A DNA stretch of 64,000 nucleotides from Pseudomonadota bacterium (GTDB lineage Bacteria > Pseudomonadota > Gammaproteobacteria > Xanthomonadales > Rhodanobacteraceae), in contig JAJYPJ010000003.1 in the NCBI GenBank assembly GCA_021795435.1, positions 32,962-96,961 on the forward strand, written 5' to 3'. The notes below the pieces were generated by a model. The model was not told where the DNA came from and made no database searches. It saw only the letters and a program-made list of their open reading frames with translations. How positions within the stretch are numbered: the stretch's first letter is position 1; every line of letters begins with the position of its first letter. Below are positions 29,752-39,706 of this stretch, in pieces. Made by a program: the position numbers and the translations under genes.

Positions 29752-31056
29752 ATGATGCGTGTCCTTGAATTCATCGTCGCCCTGATCATGGTGGCGATCC
29801 TCTATCTGGTGGTGGGCGTGCTGATGCCTGACCACGGATCCACCTCCCGCAGCATCGAGGTCAGCCATGACCTGCGGCAGGTGTACGACATACTCAGCAA
29901 CTTCCGTCGCTTCCCCGATTACGGGGTGTTGCGCGCCTATGACCCGGCGACGCGATTCACGTATTCCGGGCCTGCCTATGGCGTCGGCGCGGAAACGAGC
30001 TGGACCAGCAACGATCCCAAGGTCGGCAACGGATCGTTGACCATCACCAAGGACGAGCCGGGTCCTGGCAAGGTGTCCCTGCAGGGCAGCGCCGAGATCG
30101 AATGGGCGCTGAAAAATGGCTGGTCGGGCCACGACAAGCGCTTCGTGATCGAAATCAACCGGTCGGGCAGCAACGACCGGCTGGTCCGGGTCACCATGCG
30201 CTATCGCGTCGACTATGGCTGGAACCTGATCGACCGTTATTCGCGGCTCTATATCCACGGCGAGCCGGCTTCCTTCGTCCAGTACACGCTCAGCAATCTC
30301 CAGAACGTGCTGGCTTCGATCCAGAACGTTGACTACGGCCAGGTTCATCCGCGGATTGTCGAGACGACGCCCGAGCCGATCCTGTTTGTGTCCACCCATG
30401 CCAAACGGACCAACGAGGAAGTGGACACCGCAACGCAGAAGGCGCTTGGCGAGATTGACGCAGCGATGAAGAAGCTTGGCGTCAAGGCGGCTGGCCCGCG
30501 GATCACGATCACCACGGACTTCGGCGACCAGAACTACGTGTTCGACGTGGCGGTGCCGATCAATGCCAGCACGCTGTCCATTGGCGGCCAGCCTTACGAT
30601 CTGACCCAGCCGGGTGCGGCTGACACCAGCGGCAGCACAGCACCGGGCACATGGGAAAAGAACGGGGCGGTGATCGTCGATGGCAACGTGATGGCACGCA
30701 TGGCCTTCGGCGGCAAGGCGCTTGAGGGCGACCTCGAGAATGCCAATCCGGCGGCGTTGCCCCTGATGCGCTACAACCTCCAGGCCTATGCCCAGACGCA
30801 TGGCTATGGCTTTGATCCGAACGCGCATCGTTTCTACGACGTCGTGGTTCAGGCCGTAGATCCGAATACGGGCGAGGGTAGCTACAAGGTTTACCTGCCG
30901 TTGTCGTGGGGCCCCGCGGCAGTACCGGGGCAAGCGAGTTCACCTGCGCCCGCTTCGAGCGCCGCTCCGGCACCCGCTGCAAGCGTCGGGACTGCCACAT
31001 CGGCCGCGTCTGCGGCCAGTGCGGCCGTGCCGGCGTCTGCCGCGACGGCAGGCTGA
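29752..31056 (+). CDS. SRPBCC/START-like domain protein with N-terminal TM helix and Ala/Ser/Pro-rich C-terminal tail
   Basis: TM MRVLEFIVALIMVAILYLVVGVL; SRSIEVSHDLRQVYDILSNFRRFPDYGVLRAYDP; low-complexity tail. Confidence 0.7.
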   Translation: MMRVLEFIVALIMVAILYLVVGVLMPDHGSTSRSIEVSHDLRQVYDILSNFRRFPDYGVLRAYDPATRFTYSGPAYGVGAETSWTSNDPKVGNGSLTITKDEPGPGKVSLQGSAEIEWALKNGWSGHDKRFVIEINRSGSNDRLVRVTMRYRVDYGWNLIDRYSRLYIHGEPASFVQYTLSNLQNVLASIQNVDYGQVHPRIVETTPEPILFVSTHAKRTNEEVDTATQKALGEIDAAMKKLGVKAAGPRITITTDFGDQNYVFDVAVPINASTLSIGGQPYDLTQPGAADTSGSTAPGTWEKNGAVIVDGNVMARMAFGGKALEGDLENANPAALPLMRYNLQAYAQTHGYGFDPNAHRFYDVVVQAVDPNTGEGSYKVYLPLSWGPAAVPGQASSPAPASSAAPAPAASVGTATSAASAASAAVPASAATAG

Positions 31057-31146
31057 ACCAGCCGCTCGCATCGCTGCGATGGCCGCGCCGCGCCTGCCCC
31101 TGACTTCCGGGCGGGCTTGGTGTGGCGCCCCGGGCGGTCAGCCGCC

Positions 31147-32085
31147 GTGATCGAGACCAAAGGCCTTACCCGCTGGTTCGGCGCGCGATGCGCGGTGGCC
31201 GACCTGACCCTGCGCGTGCAAAAGGGTCAGATGATCGGATTGCTGGGCCGCAATGGCGCGGGCAAGACCACAGTCCTGCGGCTCCTGGCCGGCGTGCTCG
31301 CGCCCGATGCTGGAACCGTCCGGATTGATGGCCATGACCTTGCGCACGCGCCTTCGTTGGCGCGGCGCAGGCTCGGCTATCTTCCGGAAGGAGCGCCGCT
31401 CTACGGGCGCGTAACGGTGCAAGCCCTCTTGCTTTACCTGGCGCGCCTGCGTGGATTGCGTCGAGCCCGACTCGCGCGGCGTTACGAGGAAACGGTCCTC
31501 GCGCTTGACATCGAATCCGTGCTCGGCCAACCGGTTGCATCGTTGACCAGAGGACAGCGCTGCCGTGTCGGTATCGCCCAGGCGATCCTGCATGATCCGC
31601 CCGTCCTGTTGCTTGACGAGCCCGGCGATGGCCTGGATCCCGGCGAGCAGGCCAGCGTGCGAGCGCTGCTCCGCAGCTTGTCCCGGGATCGGGCCATTGT
31701 CGTTGCAACCCAACGTCTCGATGACATGGTGCCGCAATGCACGAGGCTTGGCCTGCTGTCGCGCGGGCGGTTGGTTCTGGACGACACCCCGGGGGGGCTC
31801 CGGGCGCGCTCGCGCTACCGCGGAGCCGTGAGCTTCAGTGCAGTCGCCGCCGGCCCGGCACGTGCCGCGCTCGGCCTTCTCCCCGAAGTTGACACCATCG
31901 AGGTCGACCCCGGTAGCGGTCGCGTCACCGTCCTGTCAAAGCCGGGGCGGGAATTGTTGCCGAAAGTCCAGGCGCTGCTTGCCAACTATGGCGTACAGCC
32001 CTCGGAGCTGACGCTGGAACCGGGAAGACTGGAGGACGTCTTCAACAACCTCACCGAGACGGATGCCCTGGAGGGCGAGGCGTGA
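31147..32085 (+). CDS. ABC transporter ATP-binding protein (GldA-like)
   Basis: IGLLGRNGAGKTTVLRLLAG, LTRGQRCRVGIAQAILHDPPVLLLDEPGDGLDP; GTG start. Confidence 0.88.
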   Translation: MIETKGLTRWFGARCAVADLTLRVQKGQMIGLLGRNGAGKTTVLRLLAGVLAPDAGTVRIDGHDLAHAPSLARRRLGYLPEGAPLYGRVTVQALLLYLARLRGLRRARLARRYEETVLALDIESVLGQPVASLTRGQRCRVGIAQAILHDPPVLLLDEPGDGLDPGEQASVRALLRSLSRDRAIVVATQRLDDMVPQCTRLGLLSRGRLVLDDTPGGLRARSRYRGAVSFSAVAAGPARAALGLLPEVDTIEVDPGSGRVTVLSKPGRELLPKVQALLANYGVQPSELTLEPGRLEDVFNNLTETDALEGEA

Positions 32086-32816
32086 GTGGCACCGGAACGG
32101 TAATCCTGCACGAGCTTCGCGGGCGCACGGCGCGCCCCGGCAACTGGTTGCTGCTGGCCGCCTTTTCGCTGTCGACTGCGGTTGGCGTATTTTTCCATGG
32201 GCACTTCTTCGCCCAGGGTCGTGCTGACTTGACGATCCTTTTTGGCGAGATGCCCTGGTTGCTCGCGCCCTTGTCTGCGGCGCTTGCCATGGACTTGTGG
32301 GCCGAGGAGCGCTCGCAGGGCATGCTGGAGCTGCTGCGCTCGCTTCCCATGCGTCCATGGGCGCTGCTGCTCGGCAAATACGCAGCGGCATGGCTTTGGC
32401 TCCTGCTGGCCCTCATTTCGACCATGCCGCTATGGCTGACGGTGAACTACTTGGGCCAGCCGGACAATCGCGCCATTCTGGTCGGCTACCTCGGCAGTGC
32501 CTTGCTGGGCGGCGCGTTGCTTGCCGTGGCCACCGTTGCTGCGCAACTCGCACGTGACGAGGTGGCCGCATTCGTGGGGGCAGCGCTGGCGTCGGTCGGC
32601 TATCTGGTGGTGGGCGATGCGTCGATGCTTGGCTCGCAATTCGCGCTGCCACCTTTCGTGCTGCGTGCATCGGCTGCACTCGACATGCTCACCCACTTCA
32701 GTCCGATGGCGCAGGGCGTTCTGGGCGCAGCCGATCTGGCGTATTTCGTCCTGACGATCCTGGCCTGGCTAGGCGGTGCGGGCCTGATCCTTCAGGGCTG
32801 GGAACCGCGCCAGTGA
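32082..32816 (+). CDS. ABC-2 type transporter permease (GldF-like)
   Basis: Multi-TM; DLWAEERSQGMLELLRSLPMRPWALLLGKYAA; start overlaps previous stop. Confidence 0.82.
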   Translation: MSGTGTVILHELRGRTARPGNWLLLAAFSLSTAVGVFFHGHFFAQGRADLTILFGEMPWLLAPLSAALAMDLWAEERSQGMLELLRSLPMRPWALLLGKYAAAWLWLLLALISTMPLWLTVNYLGQPDNRAILVGYLGSALLGGALLAVATVAAQLARDEVAAFVGAALASVGYLVVGDASMLGSQFALPPFVLRASAALDMLTHFSPMAQGVLGAADLAYFVLTILAWLGGAGLILQGWEPRQ

Positions 32817-34615
32817 GCCGGCGACGCATCGCCAGCGTCTTGGAGGGCCTGCTGGCTGCCGTGGCCTTGGCGACCCTCTATCTCGCGCTGCTCCTGCTGG
32901 CTACGCGGCTGCTTGAAGGCTGGCGCGCGGATCTGACCGACCATCACCAGTACACGCTGGCCCCGGGAACCATCCAGATTGCGCGGTCGCCCGATGAGCC
33001 CGTGCTTCTGACGCTCTACTTTTCCAGGCAGTCGGCGGGCGCGCTGCCAGCGCTCAGTGAGTATGCGGCGCACGTCCGCATGGTGCTGGCCGAGGTGCAT
33101 CGCGCATCGAGGGGCAAGGTGCAGGTCCAGTGGGTCGACCCCAAGCCGGGTTCCCAGTCCGAAGAGCGGGCGCTGGCCGCTGGGCTGAGTGCGCCGCCCA
33201 TCGGACCCGACCGGCAACGCGTCATCTTCGGTCTTGTGGGGACCAATGCAACCACGGGCATCGCGGTCATTCCGTTCCTGCAGCCGGACCGCCGGGCGTT
33301 CCTCGAGTACGCGATTGCACGGCTCATCCACGAACTGGTGACTTCGCAGCGGTCTCGCGTTGGGCTGATCAGCGGCCTTCCAGTCGAGGGCGCAACCGGC
33401 GGGCAAGGTGGATCGGCACCGCCATGGACTGCCTTCCAGGAGCTCGACCAATTGTTCAGGGTGCAGATTCTCGACGGCCGGACGTTGCAGACCGTTCCCA
33501 AGGATCTGCGCGCCCTGCTTCTCGTGCAGCCCGACAACCTTTCATCGCAGGCAGTTGCCGCAATTCGCGACTACGTCCTTCGTGGCGGTCATCTCGCGGT
33601 GTTCATCGACCCGGATCCAGAGACCCTGCCTCCGGTGCGGGCGGTGGCAAGCGCGCGGGCAACGTGGGATGCACTGCGCCCCCTGTTCCTGCAATGGGGC
33701 GTCGCGTTCGACCCGGATCGCGTGGTCATCGATCCGGGACTCGCCGGTGGTGCCGGATCCATGCCGGATAACGCACCGCAGGCCGCGCTGCTCGGTCTCG
33801 GCCCCCCCGAGCTCAGTCGCGACGACGTCGTGACGGCCGGCTTGCACAAGATCAATGTGGCAACCTCCGGCAGCTTCGAACAGATCGAGAATGCGAACCT
33901 GCGAATGGTTCCCTTGTTGCAGTCCAGTGGTGATGCCACGGCCATTCCGGTCTCGCGGATGTTCGACGAATCGGATGACGCGCAACGCGTGCTGGCGTCG
34001 GAGGGCGGCTCCCGTGGCCGGTTCGTGCTTGCGGCGCGACTGACGGGGATGATGGCTGGGGGTTCAAAGCCAGCCGATATTGTCCTGGTCGCGGATACGG
34101 ACATCCTCAGCAATGCATTGTGGGTTAGGAAACTGCGGTTCCTCGACCAGATCCTCACCGATCCCATTGCCAACAACGGCGACTTCCTCCTGAATACCGT
34201 CGACAATCTCACCGGATCCAGCGCATTGATATCCATTCGTGGCCGGGAGACCGATGCGAGGCCGTTGACCCGATTGTTGGCGTTGCGCGAGGGAGACGAG
34301 CAGGCCATGCGTGCCCGTCAGGGCACGCTGCGCCGCCAGCTCGAGGCCGTCGATCGGCGCCTGCTTGAAATCGAGCAGGCGCGTAGCATCCCCGGTGCCG
34401 CCGCAGGCACTGATGTGGGTGAATATCGCAATGCGAGCGAACAGCGTGAGCGAATTCGCGATGCGTTGCGTCGCGACGAGCGTGAGGTCGATGACCAGGT
34501 CGATCGCCTGCGACTTCGCGTTGAACTCGCCAATGTCCTCCTGATGCCCGGTTTGCTCTTGCTGGTTGCGGTCGTTGCCGCAGGGATGCGCGCGCGGCGT
34601 CGGGGGCGCGGATGA
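32813..34615 (+). CDS. GldG-like ABC transporter auxiliary protein
   Basis: YFSRQSAGALPALSEYAAHVRMVLAEV; DYVLRGGHLAVFIDPDPE; coiled coil and C-terminal TM. Confidence 0.82.
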   Translation: MSRRRIASVLEGLLAAVALATLYLALLLLATRLLEGWRADLTDHHQYTLAPGTIQIARSPDEPVLLTLYFSRQSAGALPALSEYAAHVRMVLAEVHRASRGKVQVQWVDPKPGSQSEERALAAGLSAPPIGPDRQRVIFGLVGTNATTGIAVIPFLQPDRRAFLEYAIARLIHELVTSQRSRVGLISGLPVEGATGGQGGSAPPWTAFQELDQLFRVQILDGRTLQTVPKDLRALLLVQPDNLSSQAVAAIRDYVLRGGHLAVFIDPDPETLPPVRAVASARATWDALRPLFLQWGVAFDPDRVVIDPGLAGGAGSMPDNAPQAALLGLGPPELSRDDVVTAGLHKINVATSGSFEQIENANLRMVPLLQSSGDATAIPVSRMFDESDDAQRVLASEGGSRGRFVLAARLTGMMAGGSKPADIVLVADTDILSNALWVRKLRFLDQILTDPIANNGDFLLNTVDNLTGSSALISIRGRETDARPLTRLLALREGDEQAMRARQGTLRRQLEAVDRRLLEIEQARSIPGAAAGTDVGEYRNASEQRERIRDALRRDEREVDDQVDRLRLRVELANVLLMPGLLLLVAVVAAGMRARRRGRG

Positions 34616-35679
34616 GCCGTTTGGGCCTGGCATTCGTGGTTGTGCTTGCGATCCTGACGATGGCGATTGCCGTGCACTTGCGGGTTCCCGCGGGCTACGG
34701 CACGCCGCCTGCGCGTGCCCAACGGCGGCTGATGCCGCACATGAATGCGATCCGAAGTCGGATCACGGGAGTCCGCATTCAGGCGTCCGGGAAATCACTG
34801 CTGCTGCAGCGCAAAGATGGTCGCTGGCAGGTGCTACCGGCGCTCGAGGCGGCCGATGATGCGCGAGTTCAGGAATGGCTTGACCGGCTTGCCGAGGCGC
34901 GCATTCTGGCTCCCCGCACGCGGAGACCCGCGCAATACGGCCTGCTGGGCGTGGCGAGTCCCGGCCAGCCTGGGGCGGGCGCCAGCGTTGAGTTGATGGG
35001 AGTGGCCGGACTGCCGCGACTCCTTATCGGCCACTACGAACCGCGGCTTGCCGGGACCTTCGTCCGCCGTCGCGGCAGCAAGCAGGCCTTGCTCGTGGAG
35101 GGCGACCTGACGGCATCGCCGCACGCAGTCGACTGGATGCCCCACCCTTTGCTTTCGCTACCGGCAAGCGCGGTATTGCAGGTGGATCTACTCGGACAGG
35201 GAGGGCAGCGCTTCTTGGTCGATCGCAGTCTGGAAGGGACGCCCCGCGTGCGCGCAGCGCCGCCGCATCTGCACCAGCCTCTCACGGTTGGCGTGCTGCT
35301 GCTGGGCATGTTCGACGGGTTCGACTACACGGGAGTACAACCTTACGTGGGCCCGCCTGCGCATGCGATCCAGTTGCGGGCGCTGCTCAGCGACGGCAGC
35401 CTGCTGACGCTCATGGCTTGGCGGGACGCGCGGGGACGACCGTTGGGCGATCTCGAGATCCAAGGGCCGGTGGGGGGGCTGCCAGCCGCCGCCGCCGCCG
35501 GTCTTGCCGAGACGGCGGCACGTGTTGGGGCACATACTTGGCAGTTGCCTTCGGGAACCTGGGCGCTGCTCAATATTGCGCTTTACCCGCCGTCGGCGAT
35601 CCGTGGTGGCCTTGGGAATGCGACTGCACCTGCGCTTCCAGCCCGGCGCGCCGACGATTCGACTGGAGGATTTCCATGA
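34612..35679 (+). CDS. DUF4340-like protein associated with Gld-like ABC cluster
   Basis: SRITGVRIQASGKSLLLQRKDGRWQVLPALEAADDARVQEWLDRLAEARIL; follows the gldG-like gene with overlap. Confidence 0.7.
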   Translation: MSRLGLAFVVVLAILTMAIAVHLRVPAGYGTPPARAQRRLMPHMNAIRSRITGVRIQASGKSLLLQRKDGRWQVLPALEAADDARVQEWLDRLAEARILAPRTRRPAQYGLLGVASPGQPGAGASVELMGVAGLPRLLIGHYEPRLAGTFVRRRGSKQALLVEGDLTASPHAVDWMPHPLLSLPASAVLQVDLLGQGGQRFLVDRSLEGTPRVRAAPPHLHQPLTVGVLLLGMFDGFDYTGVQPYVGPPAHAIQLRALLSDGSLLTLMAWRDARGRPLGDLEIQGPVGGLPAAAAAGLAETAARVGAHTWQLPSGTWALLNIALYPPSAIRGGLGNATAPALPARRADDSTGGFP

Positions 35680-36074
35680 AGAGGTCCGTGCACGAACTTC
35701 GCGGGCGCATATCGCATGAACGCTTCTGGATCGCCGCCCCGGGGGCGAGTGCGGTGGCACTGGGCGCGATGGGGGCCCACGTGCTCCAGGGTCGGCTCGC
35801 ACCAGCAATGCTGGCGGTTTGGCAGACGGCCGTGCAATTTCAGTTCTGGCATGCGCTGGCGCTCGCGCTGGCGTTGTTGACCTTGCCCGACGGACCGGCA
35901 CGCCGCATCGCTTGCGCGGGGTTCGGATTCGGCATGGCGCTGTTCTGCGGCAGTCTTTACGCTCTGGCGCTCGGGGCGCCTCGTGGCATCGGTGTGCTCA
36001 CCCCATTTGGCGGTTTGGCGCTCATGGCGGGCTGGATTGCGCTGGGTATCGCCGCCGTCCGGCCTCGCAGTTGA
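35676..36074 (+). CDS. DUF423 family membrane protein
   Basis: ALGAMGAHVLQGRLAPAMLAVWQTAVQFQFWHALAL...FCGSLYALAL. Confidence 0.85.
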   Translation: MKRSVHELRGRISHERFWIAAPGASAVALGAMGAHVLQGRLAPAMLAVWQTAVQFQFWHALALALALLTLPDGPARRIACAGFGFGMALFCGSLYALALGAPRGIGVLTPFGGLALMAGWIALGIAAVRPRS

Positions 36075-36097
36075 GGCCGCACGGATCGCCGAAGACA

Positions 36098-36784
36098 ATG
36101 ACCACTCGCGAGTCGGCGCCGGATGTGGGCAGGGCAATGGGGACACGCATCGCGCGCGGGTTTGATCTGGACGCGGCTTACGCGCATCTCCAGCACCGCG
36201 ACAAGCGAATGGCGAAATGGATGCAGCGCATCGGTCCGCTGCAACTCGATTTCACGGCGCGATTCGACACCGTCGATGCGCTGGCCCGGTCGATCCTTCA
36301 CCAGCAGCTTTCGGGCCGCGCCGCTGCGACAATCACGAAGCGCGTGGCGGCGTTGATGCCTCGCAATCGAATTTCTGCTGAAGGCATTGATTCGCAGACC
36401 GATTCGATGCTGCGTTCGTCTGGCGTTTCCGCAGGCAAACTTGCGGCATTGCGCGATCTGGCGGCGCATGCGCGCGCCGGCCGCATACCCACTGCGAGGC
36501 AACTCGAGCACATGGAAGACGCTGCCATCGTCGCTTCGCTGACGAACGTGCGTGGCATCGGCCGATGGACCGTTGAGATGCTACTAATGTTTCGCCTGGG
36601 TCGGCCGGATGTGCTGCCGATCGATGATTTGGGGGTGCGAATGGGTGCTGCACTGGTCGACCGCATGTCCGAGGCACCCACACCCCGCGAGCTGGCGGCT
36701 CGTGGTGCCCGTTGGGCTCCCTATCGAAGCCTGGCAGGCTTTTACCTGTGGCGCGTGGTCGAATACGCGCGGAAACACGCATGA
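36098..36784 (+). CDS. DNA-3-methyladenine glycosylase II (AlkA-like)
   Basis: SILHQQLSGRAAATI, LTNVRGIGRWTVEMLLMFRLGRPDVLPIDDLGVRMG (HhH-GPD). Confidence 0.92.
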   Translation: MTTRESAPDVGRAMGTRIARGFDLDAAYAHLQHRDKRMAKWMQRIGPLQLDFTARFDTVDALARSILHQQLSGRAAATITKRVAALMPRNRISAEGIDSQTDSMLRSSGVSAGKLAALRDLAAHARAGRIPTARQLEHMEDAAIVASLTNVRGIGRWTVEMLLMFRLGRPDVLPIDDLGVRMGAALVDRMSEAPTPRELAARGARWAPYRSLAGFYLWRVVEYARKHA

Positions 36785-38391
36785 TCGACCACGACGGGTT
36801 GCTCGCGAGATACCGGGAGGATGTACAGCGCCGCGGGGCGCGTGCAGCCTATGATGCGCTGCTTCAAGCGGTGCTCGATGGGCACGCGAGCGGCGCTGAC
36901 TGGGAAGCCATTGCGCTTGGGATGTTGAAGCAGGGCATGCCCGGTGCCGTAGTGGCATTGGCGGAAGAAGGGCTTGCAAGGCACCCGAATCTCGTGGGCT
37001 TGCGATATCACCTCGGCAACGCGTTGCGCATGATCGGGGAGCGACAGGCAGCCGAGCGTGAACTTCGGGCGGTATTGGCGGTGCAGCCCGCACATGCGGG
37101 CGCGCTGGCCTCGCTGGCGAACCTGCTGCGCGGCGAGGGCCGCCTGCAGGCCGCGGCGCAGGTTGCTCTGGAAGGCATGCCGGTCTTGCCTGATCTGGCT
37201 CGAATACGTGAAACCCTGGTCTTCCTCCGGGAGTGCGAAGCGGTACGGCCTGCCCTGGAACTCGCGCAAGCGGCACTGCGTGATGCCCCGGAAGATGCCG
37301 AACTCCACGGCGTTGCCGGAGAGCTGGCCGCCGAGTTGGGCCGATTCGAGCAGGCTCGCGTGCACTTGCGCCGCGCGGTCGCATTGCAACCCGAATTTGC
37401 TTCCGGCTGGCTGCGGTTAGCTGGCGTGCATGCATTCAGGTCCGGCGATGAACCCGATGCGAAGGCGATTGAACTCGCGGCGCGTTCGTTGCCGATTGAG
37501 GGCGACGCCGGTCTTGCGGCGCGCTTTGCCTGGGCAAAGGTTCTCGCTGACCTGGGTGACCTGGCTGGTGCCGCGCAGCAATTACGCAAAAGCAACGCGG
37601 CCATGCGCTTGCGGATGCAATGGTCGGCGTCGGGATTTGACGCGTTCATCAACCGCCAGATTGGCATTCCTCCGCCGACTCCGGTAGCGAAGCGACTCGA
37701 GTTCACGCCTGTCCTGATCGTCGGCCTTCCGCGCACCGGCACGACGCTCGTGGCCAGCTTGCTGGAGCGCCATCCACAGGTACGGAGCCGCGGCGAGCTT
37801 AATTGGCTCTCCGAGCTGGCCCTGCACGTGGAAACCGGGGCCCGGGCGCCCGCCAAACTGACTGAAGCCGCTGCATTCTACGTGGCCCAGTTGCGCCGCG
37901 ATGATGCTCCGGCACGCGTCATCATTGACAAGAATCCGCTGAATTTTCGCCACCTTGGCATGGCATCGGCGCTGCTGCCGGGAGTGCGTGTCATCCATTG
38001 TCGACGCGATGCGCGCGACACGGCGCTATCCATCTTTCGGCAAATGTTTGCGCATCGCGACAATGGCTATGCCTATGCATTCGAGGACATCGCTGCCTTC
38101 AGCCGGGGTGAGGCCAGGCTGATGGAACACTGGCGCGGGACGTTATCGGTGCCCATGATCGACGTCGACTACGAAAGGCTGGTTCGCGACACGGACGGCG
38201 TGCTCGCGGAGCTCCTTCAATTTTTGGGACTGGGGTCTGCGTCCCTGTCCGCGAAGTCGGCAACCCCGATCCGTACCGCCAGCGTCTGGCAGGCGCGCCA
38301 ACCCGTGCACGCGAGGGCCGTAGACGCATGGAAAGCGTGGGCGCCGCATCTCCCGGAGCTGGCCAACGTCATTCCAGAGCAGCGACCATGA
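36781..38391 (+). CDS. TPR-repeat protein fused to sulfotransferase domain
   Basis: N-terminal TPR helices; VLIVGLPRTGTTLVASLLERHPQV (5'-PSB loop) and IHCRRDARDTALSIFRQMF (3'-PB). Confidence 0.87.
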   Translation: MIDHDGLLARYREDVQRRGARAAYDALLQAVLDGHASGADWEAIALGMLKQGMPGAVVALAEEGLARHPNLVGLRYHLGNALRMIGERQAAERELRAVLAVQPAHAGALASLANLLRGEGRLQAAAQVALEGMPVLPDLARIRETLVFLRECEAVRPALELAQAALRDAPEDAELHGVAGELAAELGRFEQARVHLRRAVALQPEFASGWLRLAGVHAFRSGDEPDAKAIELAARSLPIEGDAGLAARFAWAKVLADLGDLAGAAQQLRKSNAAMRLRMQWSASGFDAFINRQIGIPPPTPVAKRLEFTPVLIVGLPRTGTTLVASLLERHPQVRSRGELNWLSELALHVETGARAPAKLTEAAAFYVAQLRRDDAPARVIIDKNPLNFRHLGMASALLPGVRVIHCRRDARDTALSIFRQMFAHRDNGYAYAFEDIAAFSRGEARLMEHWRGTLSVPMIDVDYERLVRDTDGVLAELLQFLGLGSASLSAKSATPIRTASVWQARQPVHARAVDAWKAWAPHLPELANVIPEQRP

Positions 38392-39374
38392 ACCCCCAGT
38401 CCGGCAGGGACCTTCCGCCGGCCGTGTTTGTCATGGGCCCGACGGCCAGCGGCAAGACCGCGCTGGCCTGCGAATTGGCCGATGCGTTTCCGGCAAGCCT
38501 GATCAGCGTCGACTCCGCGCTTGTCTACCGAGGCATGGACATCGGCACGGCCAAGCCCGACGCGGAATTGCGCGCACGCTATCCGCATGCGCTCCTGGAC
38601 CTGCGCGACCCACTTGAAAGCTACTCCGCCGCCGACTTCCGCCTCGATGCACTTGATGCGATGCACGCGGCGCTCGCCGCAGGCCGCATACCCGTGCTCG
38701 TGGGGGGCACCGGACTGTATTTCCGCGCACTCGAGCGGGGCCTTTCACCGCTGCCTGCGGCCAGGCCCGAATTGCGCGCGCGCTTGACCCGGGAGGCCCA
38801 CGAACTGGGCTGGCCGGCATTGCATGCGCGATTGGCCAGCCTCGATCCCGCGGCGGCCGCACGCATCCGACCGAATGACCCGCAGCGGATACAGCGCGCA
38901 CTGGAGGTCATCGAACTGACCGGCATGCCGCTCAGCCAACTGCACCAGCAGTCAATGGTCCCGCTGCCGTGGCGAATCCTGAAATTGGCATTGATTCCGA
39001 CGGATCGAGAGCGGCTTCGGCAGCGTATCGCCCAGCGCTTCGATGCCATGCTGGCCGCGGGCTTCCTTGGCGAGGTGGAGCAATTGCGTGCCCGAGGCGA
39101 TCTGCATGCGGATTTACCGGCCCTGCGAGCTGTCGGTTATCGGCAGGCATGGGCCCATCTCGCCGGCGACTGCGATTTCGCAACCTTCCACACGCTATCG
39201 CTGCACGCAAGTCGCCAGTTGGCGAAAAGGCAGTTGACGTGGTTGCGCGGTGAAGAGGGCCTGCGTCGTCTGGATCCATTCGCACCGAACGCCGTCGCCA
39301 ACGCAATTGAAATCGTTGCGGAATTCCTGGGTCCCCCACAGCACCAGCATGGTGACCGCCATGGGTTAAACTGA
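38388..39374 (+). CDS. miaA: tRNA dimethylallyltransferase MiaA
   Basis: VFVMGPTASGKTALACELADAFPASLISVDSALVYRGMDIGTAKP. Confidence 0.96.
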   Translation: MNPQSGRDLPPAVFVMGPTASGKTALACELADAFPASLISVDSALVYRGMDIGTAKPDAELRARYPHALLDLRDPLESYSAADFRLDALDAMHAALAAGRIPVLVGGTGLYFRALERGLSPLPAARPELRARLTREAHELGWPALHARLASLDPAAAARIRPNDPQRIQRALEVIELTGMPLSQLHQQSMVPLPWRILKLALIPTDRERLRQRIAQRFDAMLAAGFLGEVEQLRARGDLHADLPALRAVGYRQAWAHLAGDCDFATFHTLSLHASRQLAKRQLTWLRGEEGLRRLDPFAPNAVANAIEIVAEFLGPPQHQHGDRHGLN

Positions 39375-39445
39375 GCGAGTTGGGTCGGGACCGTCGCCGG
39401 TGCGACGTGATCTTTTGGCCGGCCCGCGAGTGAGGGTTCAGCGTC

Positions 39446-39706
39446 ATGTCAAAAGGACAATCATTGCAGGATCCGTTTCTCAATGTGCTGCGTCGCGAAC
39501 GCATACCGGTCTCGGTTTACCTGGTCAATGGAATCAAGCTTCAGGGAACCATTGAATCGTTTGACCAGTTTGTGGTGCTGCTGCGCAATCAGGTCAGCCA
39601 GATGGTTTACAAGCACGCCATTTCCACCGTCGTGCCGGCGCGTGCGGTTCGCGTTGGCGGCGAGGATGGTGAAAGCGCGACCGAGTCGCAGGACGATAAG
39701 CCCTGA
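39446..39706 (+). CDS. hfq: RNA chaperone Hfq
   Basis: [41 protein letters not shown]...[15 protein letters not shown]. Confidence 0.98.
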   Translation: MSKGQSLQDPFLNVLRRERIPVSVYLVNGIKLQGTIESFDQFVVLLRNQVSQMVYKHAISTVVPARAVRVGGEDGESATESQDDKP

